From Terrimonas pollutisoli (lineage in GTDB: Bacteria; Bacteroidota; Bacteroidia; Chitinophagales; Chitinophagaceae), in NCBI RefSeq assembly GCF_029360765.1, contig NZ_JARKNA010000006.1, forward strand, positions 124,001 through 188,000: 64,000 bases of DNA. The letters run 5' to 3'. Made by a program: the position numbers and the translations under genes. The notes under the pieces are model-generated. The model was not told where the DNA came from. It was given only the letters and a program-made list of their open reading frames with translations, and searched no databases. Within the stretch, counting starts at the first letter, position 1. Each line of letters begins with the position of its first letter. Shown piece after piece: positions 51,603 to 59,895 of the stretch.

Positions 51603-52910
51603 TCAATTTTTTTTTCTGAATACCGGTTGTACTGAGCGGCCGTGTAAATATTTTTCTACTCCATCGGTCAATGCTTTTTTATAAACGAGAAGCGCTTCGT
51701 AAATTATTTCGATGGTGCGATCAATGTCTTCATTTTTATGCGAATAGCTTACAATTAACGAGGGCAGAATCAACCCGCGCCGGATTGTCTCCTGCAGGAA
51801 CAACGTGCGGAATAATTGGGATGGTTTACCATTTTCATCGTGCGTAAAATAAACCAGGTTACTGGCCCGGCCCATCACCCCAAAATAGTTGTTTAACCCA
51901 ATCTCCGTAACAGTTTTATTGATTCCATCCGCTAGTCGTTGACCCTGCCTGTATAAAAAATCAATTACATTTTCTTTTTGAAAAATATTTATTGTTGCGA
52001 TCGCTGCTGCCAATGAATGATACTCTGCGCCAAAAGTGGTGGACAATAGAAACACCCGTTCTTTTGAATGATGTAGTCCTCCTAATTCCATCAGTTCTTT
52101 TTTTCCCGCTAAAGCCGAAACAGAAAAACCATTTCCCATTGCTTTTCCAAATGTGCAGAGGTCAGGTACAACTCCGTGTAGCTGTTGTGCGCCACCCAGA
52201 TGTAAACGAAAGCCTGTTTTTATTTCATCAAAAATTAAAATGGCGCCTTGTTCATGACAAAGGGTTTTTAAATTTTGAAGAAAATTATCTTCGGGTGGCG
52301 TTCTTTCTTCTGCTTCCAATATTATTGCTGCAATTTTCCCCGGATATTTTTCAAACAATTGCCGGACACTTTCAATGTTATTGTACCGAAAACCCACCGT
52401 TAATTCCTGTATAGATTTTGGAATGCCGGCATTCATAGCAGTAGTACCGATAAACCAATCATCAACAGAAAAAAAAGGATGATCAGAACAAATGGCAATC
52501 AAATCCCTTCCGGTATAGGCTCTCGCCAGTTTCACCGCTGCACTGGTCACATCAGATCCATTTTTGGCAAACTTCACCATATCCATGCCGGGAACGACTT
52601 CCAGGAATTTCTCAGCGCATTCCAATTCTATTGTTGCCGGCCTGCCAAAATTTACTCCCAGTAACATTTGCCTGTAAGCAGCTTCCACCACAGGTTCATA
52701 AGCATGACCCAATGTAACACTCCTCAGGCCCATGCCATACTCTATATATTCATTACCATCTGCGTCCCATACGTGACAACCCTTTCCCTTCGTCATTATC
52801 GGAAAACAACCCGGCGGAAATTGGTCATCGCCTTTGGCATAAGTGTGGGAACCCCCGGGAACCAATTGATGCAGGCGTTCATTTAGCAACAATGATTTAT
52901 CAAACTGCAT
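51603..52910 (-). CDS. PLP-dependent class III aminotransferase (HemL-like)
   Basis: This 435-aa protein resembles glutamate-1-semialdehyde aminomutase and class III aminotransferases. The PLP lysine is K256 in CTFGKAMGNGF, D228 in FDEIKTGF binds the pyridine N, and NGSDVTSAAVKLARA (117-131) is the phosphate-binding region. It carries KGKGCHVWDADGNEYIEY near the start. HemL itself sits with heme genes; here it is among sugar genes, so a role in adding the amino group to a sugar or a small acyl precursor is more likely. The gene ends with an Arg/Lys-rich tail. Gap of 18 nt to the PIG-L gene. Confidence 0.93.
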   Translation of the reverse strand: MQFDKSLLLNERLHQLVPGGSHTYAKGDDQFPPGCFPIMTKGKGCHVWDADGNEYIEYGMGLRSVTLGHAYEPVVEAAYRQMLLGVNFGRPATIELECAEKFLEVVPGMDMVKFAKNGSDVTSAAVKLARAYTGRDLIAICSDHPFFSVDDWFIGTTAMNAGIPKSIQELTVGFRYNNIESVRQLFEKYPGKIAAIILEAEERTPPEDNFLQNLKTLCHEQGAILIFDEIKTGFRLHLGGAQQLHGVVPDLCTFGKAMGNGFSVSALAGKKELMELGGLHHSKERVFLLSTTFGAEYHSLAAAIATINIFQKENVIDFLYRQGQRLADGINKTVTEIGLNNYFGVMGRASNLVYFTHDENGKPSQLFRTLFLQETIRRGLILPSLIVSYSHKNEDIDRTIEIIYEALLVYKKALTDGVEKYLHGRSVQPVFRKKN

Positions 52911-52928
52911 GTTTTCCCCTTTTTTAAT

Positions 52929-53579
52929 TTATAATATGATCTTTCTCGCATGAAAAGCCTCAGCATATTTTGTAGTGCAGGCTGATTCCATACCACGAAT
53001 TCGCATTAAAGCTTTAAAGGTTTCTTCATCAAACCAATGCTTACCAGCTTGCGATATAAAACTGTCTTGTATGATCCGAATTTTTTTGCTGGCTTGCTCT
53101 TCAGTTAGCCGAACGAAAAAATTAGGGATACCCAAATCACCATCGAATTTTGGAATTTCATATTCCAATATAAAATGCCGACGAAATGTATTCCAGGTAA
53201 AATCAGATAGTATCCTGTGATCCTGGTGCCGGTCGTCACGATAGTGAGTAAAAATTAAATCAGGATCGATTTCGTTTTTAAAAGATTCAAATTTTTCTTT
53301 TATTTCCAGGCCTGAGTATTGTAAAAAAGCATCCCGGTAATCAAAAACCAGAATTTCTTTTTCTTTGGCGTTTTTCAGAAATGAGTTTGCGCTGGCAATA
53401 GCTTCCTTTTTTCTTTCCTGGGTGGATGTGAAGACAATCCATTTAACAAAATCAATGGGATGACTCTCCAATAAGTGCAACAAAGTGCCGCCACAACCAA
53501 TTTCGATATCATCACAATGTGCGCCGATGCAAAGAATCTTGTAACCAGCTTTTTTTGTGATAAAGGGAAAATTCAACAT
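52929..53579 (-). CDS. PIG-L (LmbE-like) deacetylase
   Basis: This 216-aa protein is a zinc-dependent N-deacetylase of the PIG-L/LmbE family. The metal motif is AHCDDIEIGCGG (H21, D23, D24; the usual second residue Pro is Cys), with HYRDDRHQDHR downstream as the second ligand group. PIG-L enzymes remove acetyl from GlcNAc-type sugars, which would free the amino group for later acylation. It begins on the base adjacent to the stop of the nucleotidyltransferase gene (53580), suggesting coupled translation. Confidence 0.92.
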   Translation of the reverse strand: MLNFPFITKKAGYKILCIGAHCDDIEIGCGGTLLHLLESHPIDFVKWIVFTSTQERKKEAIASANSFLKNAKEKEILVFDYRDAFLQYSGLEIKEKFESFKNEIDPDLIFTHYRDDRHQDHRILSDFTWNTFRRHFILEYEIPKFDGDLGIPNFFVRLTEEQASKKIRIIQDSFISQAGKHWFDEETFKALMRIRGMESACTTKYAEAFHARKIIL

Positions 53580-54389
53580 TTACTTTTCAATAATTAGTTT
53601 ATGATTATTCGTTCCTCTTTCCCATACCATCCAGGGTGGATTGCCGGCGGCAAATAAGTCGTCAAGCATTTGCTGGTCTTTAAATGTATCCATGCTTGCC
53701 CAAAAATCATTGAACCGGTAAGCGAGTAATTTATTTTCACTGATCAACCGCTGGAAAGGCTGATCGACTAACTCTTCACCATTTTCCAAATAATTAAATA
53801 TTTCATTTCTGAGAATAAAGAAACCTGCATTGATCCAGAGGCCCGAGTTTCCAATATGGCTGATATTTGCCACCCTGTCATTCTCGCCGATTTTTACTAC
53901 ATGATAGCTCTTCGTAGAATAATAAGCCATGAAACTGGCGATGGCATTATTGTAGTTAAAATGATCGATCATATCCGGCAGGTGCATATTGGTAAGACCA
54001 TCTGAGTAGTTGGCCAGGAAGACTTCTTCACCTTCAAGATAAGGTTGCACTGCTTTTAAACGGCTGCCAATATTAGAAGAAATGCCAGTATCCACAAATG
54101 TAATGGTCCAATCATGAATGTCTGAGTTCAACAACTCCAATTGCGCACCCCCATTGCGATAAATAAAGTTATTGGAGATGTATTCATCGTACTTGACGAA
54201 ATAATTTTTTATATAATCCGCTTTATAGCCGAGGCAAATAATAAAATCCTTATGCCCATAATGCGCATAGTATTTCATCAGGTGCCACAAAATAGGGCGG
54301 TAACCTATTTGAGCCATTGGCTTGGGGATCTTATCCGAGTAGTCTCTTAGTCTTAATCCCAATCCTCCGCAAAAAAGAACGACTTTCAT
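53580..54389 (-). CDS. Sugar-1-phosphate nucleotidyltransferase (RfbF/glucose-1-P cytidylyltransferase-like)
   Basis: This 269-aa protein activates a sugar-1-phosphate as an NDP-sugar, the entry point of the sugar branch. The nucleotide-binding loop is GGLGLRLRDYSDKIPKPM (8-25), followed by GYRPILWHLMKYYAHYGHKD, and the metal/sugar motifs are near YSDGLTNM and NAGFFILR. It is closest in style to glucose-1-phosphate cytidylyltransferase, so CDP is the likeliest nucleotide, but the choice cannot be proven by eye. The gene follows a 124-nt gap with an inverted repeat and starts the three-gene block with PIG-L and the aminotransferase. Confidence 0.9.
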   Translation of the reverse strand: MKVVLFCGGLGLRLRDYSDKIPKPMAQIGYRPILWHLMKYYAHYGHKDFIICLGYKADYIKNYFVKYDEYISNNFIYRNGGAQLELLNSDIHDWTITFVDTGISSNIGSRLKAVQPYLEGEEVFLANYSDGLTNMHLPDMIDHFNYNNAIASFMAYYSTKSYHVVKIGENDRVANISHIGNSGLWINAGFFILRNEIFNYLENGEELVDQPFQRLISENKLLAYRFNDFWASMDTFKDQQMLDDLFAAGNPPWMVWERGTNNHKLIIEK

Positions 54390-54426
54390 TTGATTATTTT
54401 TTATTGTTTTTAGCCAAATGGAATTC

Positions 54427-54477
54427 GCTATAAAATTTTCATCGCTGATTGTGATGATAGCTCGAAAATTTTATAGC
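54427..54477. repeat. Perfect 14-bp inverted repeat in the cluster
   Basis: GCTATAAAATTTTC (54427-54440) and GAAAATTTTATAGC (54464-54477) are exact reverse complements with a 23-nt loop. They lie in the 124-nt gap between the C-methyltransferase and nucleotidyltransferase genes. The core AAAATTTTC also occurs in the repeat at 27638-27688. Confidence 0.8.
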
Positions 54478-54513
54478 TCATTTCATAATAAACGATTTTA
54501 AGTTTACGATTGA

Positions 54514-55761
54514 TTAAGCATACACAGTTACTTCAGGAATTGGAACTACAAACTGTCCTCCCCAGTTCCGGATATGAGACATTTGCCCCATGATTTCTTC
54601 TTTCAGGTTCCAGGGAAGTATTAATACATAATCAGGCTTTGTTTCGTCTATTTTTTCAGGAGGATAAATGGGTATACGGGTGCCGGGTAGCAAACTGCCT
54701 TGCTTGTGCGGACTTCTGTCAACAGTGAAATCAATGAAATCAGTTCGGATGCCACAATAATTTAATAAGGTGTTGCCCTTGCCGGGAGCGCCATAGCCAG
54801 CCAGTCTCTTACCATTTCTTTTAGCCTCTATCAAAAACTCAAGCAGTTTTCTTTTGGTTTCTTTTACCTGTTCTTCAAAATTTTTATAAAAGTCCATTTG
54901 CGTTACACCGGCTTCCAGTTCTCTTTGCAACAGCTCAGTGACTTTGGCTGATACAGGTTTTGATGTATCACTATGATGACGACCATAAATTCTCAGCGAC
55001 CCTCCATGAGTAGGTATCTCTTCTACATCAAATAAGGTGATCCCATGAAAATCAAAAACTTTTTTTACGGTAGTAAATGAAAAATAAGAGAAGTGTTCAT
55101 GATAGATCGTGTCAAATTGATTTTCTTCCATTAATCGCAGCAGATGGGGAAACTCCATGGTCAACACCCCATCTTCTTTTAATAAGATTGGAATGCCACC
55201 GACAAAATCATTCAGATCGGGAACATGCGCCAACACATTATTACCAGCGAGCAGGTCCACTTTTCCATATTGGGCTACCAGTTCTTTTGCGGTTTGTACG
55301 CCAAAAAATTTTACTTCAGTGCGAACACCTTTTTTCCTGGCGTATTCAGCTACGTTAGCAGCCGGTTCAATGCCCAATACAGGAATATTTTTTTCTACAA
55401 AATATTGCAGTAAGTATCCATCATTGCTGGCTATTTCCCCCACTAAACTTTGCTCGTTGAAGCCAAATCTTTCCACCATTTGGTTGGAATAATTACAAGC
55501 ATGTTTGAGCCAGCTGGTAGAATAAGAAGAGAAGTATGCATAGTCGCTAAAGATATCGCCCGGTGAAACAAACTCTTCCAGTTGCACCAAATAGCATTGA
55601 TCACAGACATAAGTTTTGAGTGTGAACACCGGTTCCATTTTATTTGAGTCTTCCGGCTTGATATAGCTTTCACAAAGTGGTGATGTGCCCAGGTCAGCAA
55701 ACACATGCGTTAGTGGCGCATTACAAAATCGACAGTGGGGTTTTGATGACGTTGAATTCAT
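54514..55761 (-). CDS. SAM-dependent sugar C-methyltransferase (TylC3/NovU-like)
   Basis: This 415-aa protein has the three-part layout of NDP-sugar C-methyltransferases. A zinc module comes first (C10, C13, C53, C56), then the SAM domain (VGEIASNDGYLLQYF, near residues 92-106), and a C-terminal domain with GYGAPGKGNTLLNYCGI and DRSPHKQGSLLPGTRIPIY. Such enzymes add a methyl branch to C-3 or C-5 of a 4-keto deoxysugar, so a branched sugar is expected. It lies 9 nt downstream of the RmlC-like epimerase. The family is usually found in antibiotic and O-antigen loci. Confidence 0.94.
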   Translation of the reverse strand: MNSTSSKPHCRFCNAPLTHVFADLGTSPLCESYIKPEDSNKMEPVFTLKTYVCDQCYLVQLEEFVSPGDIFSDYAYFSSYSTSWLKHACNYSNQMVERFGFNEQSLVGEIASNDGYLLQYFVEKNIPVLGIEPAANVAEYARKKGVRTEVKFFGVQTAKELVAQYGKVDLLAGNNVLAHVPDLNDFVGGIPILLKEDGVLTMEFPHLLRLMEENQFDTIYHEHFSYFSFTTVKKVFDFHGITLFDVEEIPTHGGSLRIYGRHHSDTSKPVSAKVTELLQRELEAGVTQMDFYKNFEEQVKETKRKLLEFLIEAKRNGKRLAGYGAPGKGNTLLNYCGIRTDFIDFTVDRSPHKQGSLLPGTRIPIYPPEKIDETKPDYVLILPWNLKEEIMGQMSHIRNWGGQFVVPIPEVTVYA

Positions 55762-55770
55762 GGTGTTGAT

Positions 55771-56325
55771 TTAAAAATTGCGAATTCCATTAAGATTTTC
55801 GGTTAGGTAAGGATATTGTTTGTCTTTTTCAGATAAACAGGTAGGAGTCATCGGCCAATGAATCCCAATTTGTTTATCATCATAGCGCAGACCGCTTTCG
55901 CTCCCCGGTGCATAAAAGGCCGTATGATGGTAAACAAGTGATGTATGATCACTGAGTGTTTGGAAACCATGAGCAAAACCTTCCGGCACATACAACATGC
56001 AAAAATTATCTTCTGACAACTCTGCTCCAAAATGCTGCAGGTAAGTTGGAGATTCTTTCCGCAGGTCAATGATGACATCATACACCCGGCCGGCGATACA
56101 TCTTACCAGCTTAATTTCCTCATGTGGGGCCGACTGGTAATGCATCCCTCTCAACGTACCTTTTTGTTTATTATAAGATTGATTCATCTGAACAAATTCT
56201 TTATCATGTCCAATACCCTGAAACTCCTTTTTGCAAAATGTTCGTACAAAAAAACCACGATCATCTTCGATCGGTTGCAGCCGGATAAGATAAGCGCCTT
56301 GCAAGGGCGTAGGTTCAAAAATCAT
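55771..56325 (-). CDS. RmlC-like NDP-4-keto-6-deoxysugar 3,5-epimerase
   Basis: This 184-aa cupin carries the RmlC signature DDRGFFVRTF, LRGMHYQ (catalytic His62) and VPEGFAHGFQTLSDHTSLVY. It epimerises C-3 or C-5 (or both) of a 4-keto sugar nucleotide before methylation or reduction. No dehydratase of the RmlB type is seen in the window; it may lie to the right or elsewhere. The start overlaps the SDR gene stop by 4 nt (ATGA-type), a sign of coupling. The adjacent C-methyltransferase is the next step or acts on the same substrate. Confidence 0.94.
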   Translation of the reverse strand: MIFEPTPLQGAYLIRLQPIEDDRGFFVRTFCKKEFQGIGHDKEFVQMNQSYNKQKGTLRGMHYQSAPHEEIKLVRCIAGRVYDVIIDLRKESPTYLQHFGAELSEDNFCMLYVPEGFAHGFQTLSDHTSLVYHHTAFYAPGSESGLRYDDKQIGIHWPMTPTCLSEKDKQYPYLTENLNGIRNF

Positions 56326-57374
56326 GGCTTATGATTTAAGAATAATGATTGATCAATGGTTCCTGTCTTCACGAGATTTTGAATAACATTCAGCCGTACC
56401 AGGTTTGAATTCCTGTAATTCCCGTCAATAAAATCAAGATTCTTTATTCCGTCAATTAAGCCATCCACTGCCGCTTTCAAATCATACTGCGGCTGATGAG
56501 CCGGGGCCAGTTTTTCAAAGAGATCGAAATTCACGCGGTAGGACCGTTTATCCGGTTCGGCATTGCTGTTAACGGATACTTTTGTTTCAGGCAGCATTTC
56601 ATTGACCATATTGGCTAACTCCTTTACCTGGTAGTTCCAGGCATTACTGCCGGCATTTGCCACAAGGAAGTCGCCGCCAGACTTTCCATTTCTTTCATGC
56701 GCCCAACGCATAGCCCGTGCCATATCTAAAACATGTATCAATGGTCGCCAGGGGGTTCCGTCACTTAGAATATTTATTTCTTTGTTGGTAATAGCTCCTG
56801 CCACAAAATCATTTAGCACAAGATCAAGCCGGAGCCGGTCACTCATGCCGCAAGCGGTTGCAAAGCGAAGACAGGTAATTTGAAAGTTTTCATCTGCTAA
56901 CGCCTTCAAACCGGTTTCGGCATTGATCTTTGATTTCGCATAGGCAGTCAATGGATTCAATACACTTTCTTCAGTTCTTGGTTTATCTTCTGCCGAACCG
57001 TATACACTACAACTGGATGCAAACACAAATTTTTTAGCTCCTTTGCTTTTGGCTTTTACTGCCAGATCAATGATAGCTTTACAATTGATATCATGCGTTT
57101 GACTTTCGTAACGGTTGCCTATAGGATCATTGGAAATAGCAGCTAAACCAATGACGGTATCCACCCCATCTAAAAGTTCTGCAGGGAAATTTCTTACGTC
57201 GCCATAATGTTGCGCAGAGAGGCCCGCATCCGGAATAATGTTCCGGTTGGTTACATATTGTGAAAAGTAACCGATATCATAACCCACTAACTCTGCAGCG
57301 GGATAATATTTTCTGAACTCCCTGACAACGCCGGGACCAACATAACCAAGGTTACCGGTAATTAAAATTTTCAT
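56322..57374 (-). CDS. NAD-dependent epimerase/dehydratase (extended SDR)
   Basis: This 350-aa extended SDR has TGNLGYVG (6-13) for the dinucleotide, SSCSVYG (120-126) and the catalytic YAKSK (Tyr145, Lys149). Its size and GTPWRPLIHVLDMARAM motif match sugar-nucleotide 4-epimerases, 4-reductases or dehydratases that act at the end of such pathways. The substrate is probably the same NDP sugar handled by the RmlC-like enzyme and the methyltransferase. It overlaps both neighbours by 4 nt, so translation is probably coupled. Confidence 0.93.
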   Translation of the reverse strand: MKILITGNLGYVGPGVVREFRKYYPAAELVGYDIGYFSQYVTNRNIIPDAGLSAQHYGDVRNFPAELLDGVDTVIGLAAISNDPIGNRYESQTHDINCKAIIDLAVKAKSKGAKKFVFASSCSVYGSAEDKPRTEESVLNPLTAYAKSKINAETGLKALADENFQITCLRFATACGMSDRLRLDLVLNDFVAGAITNKEINILSDGTPWRPLIHVLDMARAMRWAHERNGKSGGDFLVANAGSNAWNYQVKELANMVNEMLPETKVSVNSNAEPDKRSYRVNFDLFEKLAPAHQPQYDLKAAVDGLIDGIKNLDFIDGNYRNSNLVRLNVIQNLVKTGTIDQSLFLNHKP

Positions 57375-58711
57375 GCGTTATATAAATTATAAACTGATTT
57401 TTTTGTTGGCTTAGCTGGTTGAATTAATAGCCCGCTCTGTTCCAGTACAGCAGCAATTTCTTTGATCACATCAAATGGTATTGATGCACGGCCAGCTATA
57501 TCCAGCAGGCTATGCTGACCATCTGAAAGATTGAGCAGCCATAGCATCGCCATCCTTCGTTGCTCCTTTTCCTTTTCAGTTGTACCACCAATTTTTTGAT
57601 ATAATCCCCGTCTGCCTAATTGCGGTTCACATTTTGGATATTGGTTTATGTAAACAATGTCATTGTCCAGGATACCAGCAATTGCTGAATAAGCATTTAA
57701 TGAACCCTGGAGCTTTGCTGGTTGTATCAATTCCAGGTTATCGGCAGAGGTATGGTATTCGGGGTATTGACCATACTGAGATCTTGTCAGGCTGCCAATA
57801 TTTAAATTAAATCCCGGGGAATTGAATTGTCTTTCGTCATAGCCATAGGGAGAAAAGTCAATTGTTTTATAATCTTCACCTATGTGACTGAGGTAGTGTA
57901 TCACCGCTTTATCAATTAAGGCATCGCCTGCTCTTGTTTTTTTATACGTAAATGAGGAAGCGTCTCCCAATAAAGTGGCTACCAGGCCGGCTTTAATATT
58001 GCTCAACTTATCTTCATTTAAAGACAACCAGGTGATAGCGCCTATTGTTCCGGGTATAAACAAAAACCTGTACGATAAGCGGTTTGTTTTTGTACTTAAC
58101 AATTTTGCCAAAAATGAAATCACTGCTATACCCGAAAGGTTATCGTTGCACAAAGATGGATGGCATATATGACAGGTGAACAGCACTTCATCAGCTGTTT
58201 CACCCGGCAAATAATATTCGCCATAAGTAAGCGAACCCGGCTGCAGGGTTGAATCAATACAAACTTCGTATTCATCATCCTGCATTGACTGTAGTTGAGA
58301 ATGGCTTAAGCAAAAACCCCAGTTTTCCTCGTAATAAGAAGTGCGGTAAGGTATCCATCCGGGTTTATCCGGTAATGAAAAGAGATGCTGCTTTAATTCC
58401 TTTAATGAAAACTTACCGTTTACCGGAATGCTGTAATTGAGGACGTGAAGATTTGATGTATTGAAGTCAACAATTTTTTCGCCCTTGCTATTTTTTATAT
58501 ACGCATTCCTGATATTCCATTCCTTGGGTATGGTCCAGTCAAACACATTGGTCCCCGTAGGTACTTCACGTACCTCAAGTGGGATGTATTCCTGCAGGAT
58601 CGACAGGCTTTTTCTTACGCCATCGCCGGTAATACTGCGGCAGATTGGGTAAAGCCTGCTGATTAGCTGGTACATTTTCTCTCCTTGTTCCAATATGTTT
58701 ACGGATTCCAT
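57371..58711 (-). CDS. DUF4910 aminopeptidase-like protein of polysaccharide clusters
   Basis: This 446-aa protein has the DUF4910 arrangement: an aminopeptidase-like (M28-type) fold with a small inserted domain (about 40-115), and a C-terminal winged-helix-like part (380-446, AGRASIPFDVIKEIAAVLEQ). The zinc-type residues are in TCHICHPSLCNDNLSG (H184, D190), PGTIGAITWL and PEYHTSADNLE. Proteins of this type recur in O-antigen and surface-saccharide loci next to RmlC, SDR, C-methyltransferase and aminotransferase genes. Their reaction is not settled; amide hydrolysis or transfer is a reasonable guess. Confidence 0.85.
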   Translation of the reverse strand: MESVNILEQGEKMYQLISRLYPICRSITGDGVRKSLSILQEYIPLEVREVPTGTNVFDWTIPKEWNIRNAYIKNSKGEKIVDFNTSNLHVLNYSIPVNGKFSLKELKQHLFSLPDKPGWIPYRTSYYEENWGFCLSHSQLQSMQDDEYEVCIDSTLQPGSLTYGEYYLPGETADEVLFTCHICHPSLCNDNLSGIAVISFLAKLLSTKTNRLSYRFLFIPGTIGAITWLSLNEDKLSNIKAGLVATLLGDASSFTYKKTRAGDALIDKAVIHYLSHIGEDYKTIDFSPYGYDERQFNSPGFNLNIGSLTRSQYGQYPEYHTSADNLELIQPAKLQGSLNAYSAIAGILDNDIVYINQYPKCEPQLGRRGLYQKIGGTTEKEKEQRRMAMLWLLNLSDGQHSLLDIAGRASIPFDVIKEIAAVLEQSGLLIQPAKPTKKSVYNLYNA

Positions 58712-58752
58712 TCTCTTTAAACTACTTCTTATTTTTATCTATTCAAAGCTTT

Positions 58753-59895
58753 TCAGATGCCAATCTTGTCAAGAAATTTTCTGATCACTTTCCCCGCTTC
58801 CATGTATTCAAAGGCCAGTTCACGGGCTGCTTTTGAATGCACGGCATAATTTAGCGATACATTCCTGACAGCATCAACAGCTTCTTCAATCGTTGTAAAA
58901 GCAAGCAAACCTTTTCCGGCCGGTAAAACTTTCGAGAAGCCTGTTTCCTGCAGCACAACCGGCTTTCCAAATCCCATATAATAACCCGATCTGTCATTGA
59001 ACCAGCCACATTGCGTAGAAACGAAAGCCTGTTTGGCGACGCTGAATTCAGCTTTTGATCCGGCAATATAGTCCAGGTATGATGCGGCCGAGATGCTGAT
59101 ATCATCTCCTTTTTTAGCCAGCCATCCATTTTCCTGTAATCTTTCCCAGGGTATTTTTTTGCCCGAAACGGCTACTTCCATCAACTCATCAACTTTAGAA
59201 GGAAGGCTCATGATTTTTTCAAACTCTATATCCTTATGTCCATATTCTTTTCCATCATATTCCACTCTTTTAGTGGGGTTCCAGTTCATCACGGTAGTAA
59301 AAGCTGATTTTCCATTGACAGGTGCATTTTTTACTTCCTGTAGCAAGACCGGAGGTAAATTATGTTTCCAGTCGATTCCGGAAGCAGGCACATCACATTG
59401 TTCTGTTCCTATCAAATTCCCATCGGTAAAAAAATGATCATATGCCGGTAATGTCACACCTGATTCAATCCATTTTTTTATACGCACCTGGAACCAGCCC
59501 GGTTCGCCATCTACAAAGACCCGCATTTTACAATGAGCAGATTCCTCCTTCCATTGAGCCCATTCGAGATCGACATATAAATCCGCAGTCCGGAATAATT
59601 CATCGACAGTTGATTTACTTAATCCATGATAAACACCATAGTGATCGACAAAGCATAAATTATTATGCAGGTCATATTTTTCCATCAGCTTTCTTACTAC
59701 ACCATAGCCATAACTGCAATCACTGGTCATGGTTCTGTTGGGAATGTCATAACAGTCATCGGGCCATTCGCTTTTTTCAACAAAATAGACTTCATGGCCG
59801 TTCATTTTAAATCCAACCAGCCACGCCAGGTACCATAAATTGGATCCGCCTCTTGGTTCCCTTACCATCGTACCACTCACTATAATTCTTGCCAT
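58753..59895 (-). CDS. Glycosyltransferase-like protein, paralog 2 of 4
   Basis: This 380-aa member of the same GT-like family starts MARIIVSGTMVREPRGGSNL. It has GHEVYFVEKSEWPDDCYDIP, FTTVMNWNPTKRVEYDGKEY and the C-terminal CGWFNDRSGYYMGFGKPVVL with QETGF, the common signature in slightly altered form (Lys for Arg in GRPV, Glu for Asp in QDTG). It overlaps the CE4-like gene by 16 nt. The family signature and a 41-nt gap to the DUF4910 gene tie it to the cluster. Donor and acceptor unknown. Confidence 0.78.
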   Translation of the reverse strand: MARIIVSGTMVREPRGGSNLWYLAWLVGFKMNGHEVYFVEKSEWPDDCYDIPNRTMTSDCSYGYGVVRKLMEKYDLHNNLCFVDHYGVYHGLSKSTVDELFRTADLYVDLEWAQWKEESAHCKMRVFVDGEPGWFQVRIKKWIESGVTLPAYDHFFTDGNLIGTEQCDVPASGIDWKHNLPPVLLQEVKNAPVNGKSAFTTVMNWNPTKRVEYDGKEYGHKDIEFEKIMSLPSKVDELMEVAVSGKKIPWERLQENGWLAKKGDDISISAASYLDYIAGSKAEFSVAKQAFVSTQCGWFNDRSGYYMGFGKPVVLQETGFSKVLPAGKGLLAFTTIEEAVDAVRNVSLNYAVHSKAARELAFEYMEAGKVIRKFLDKIGI

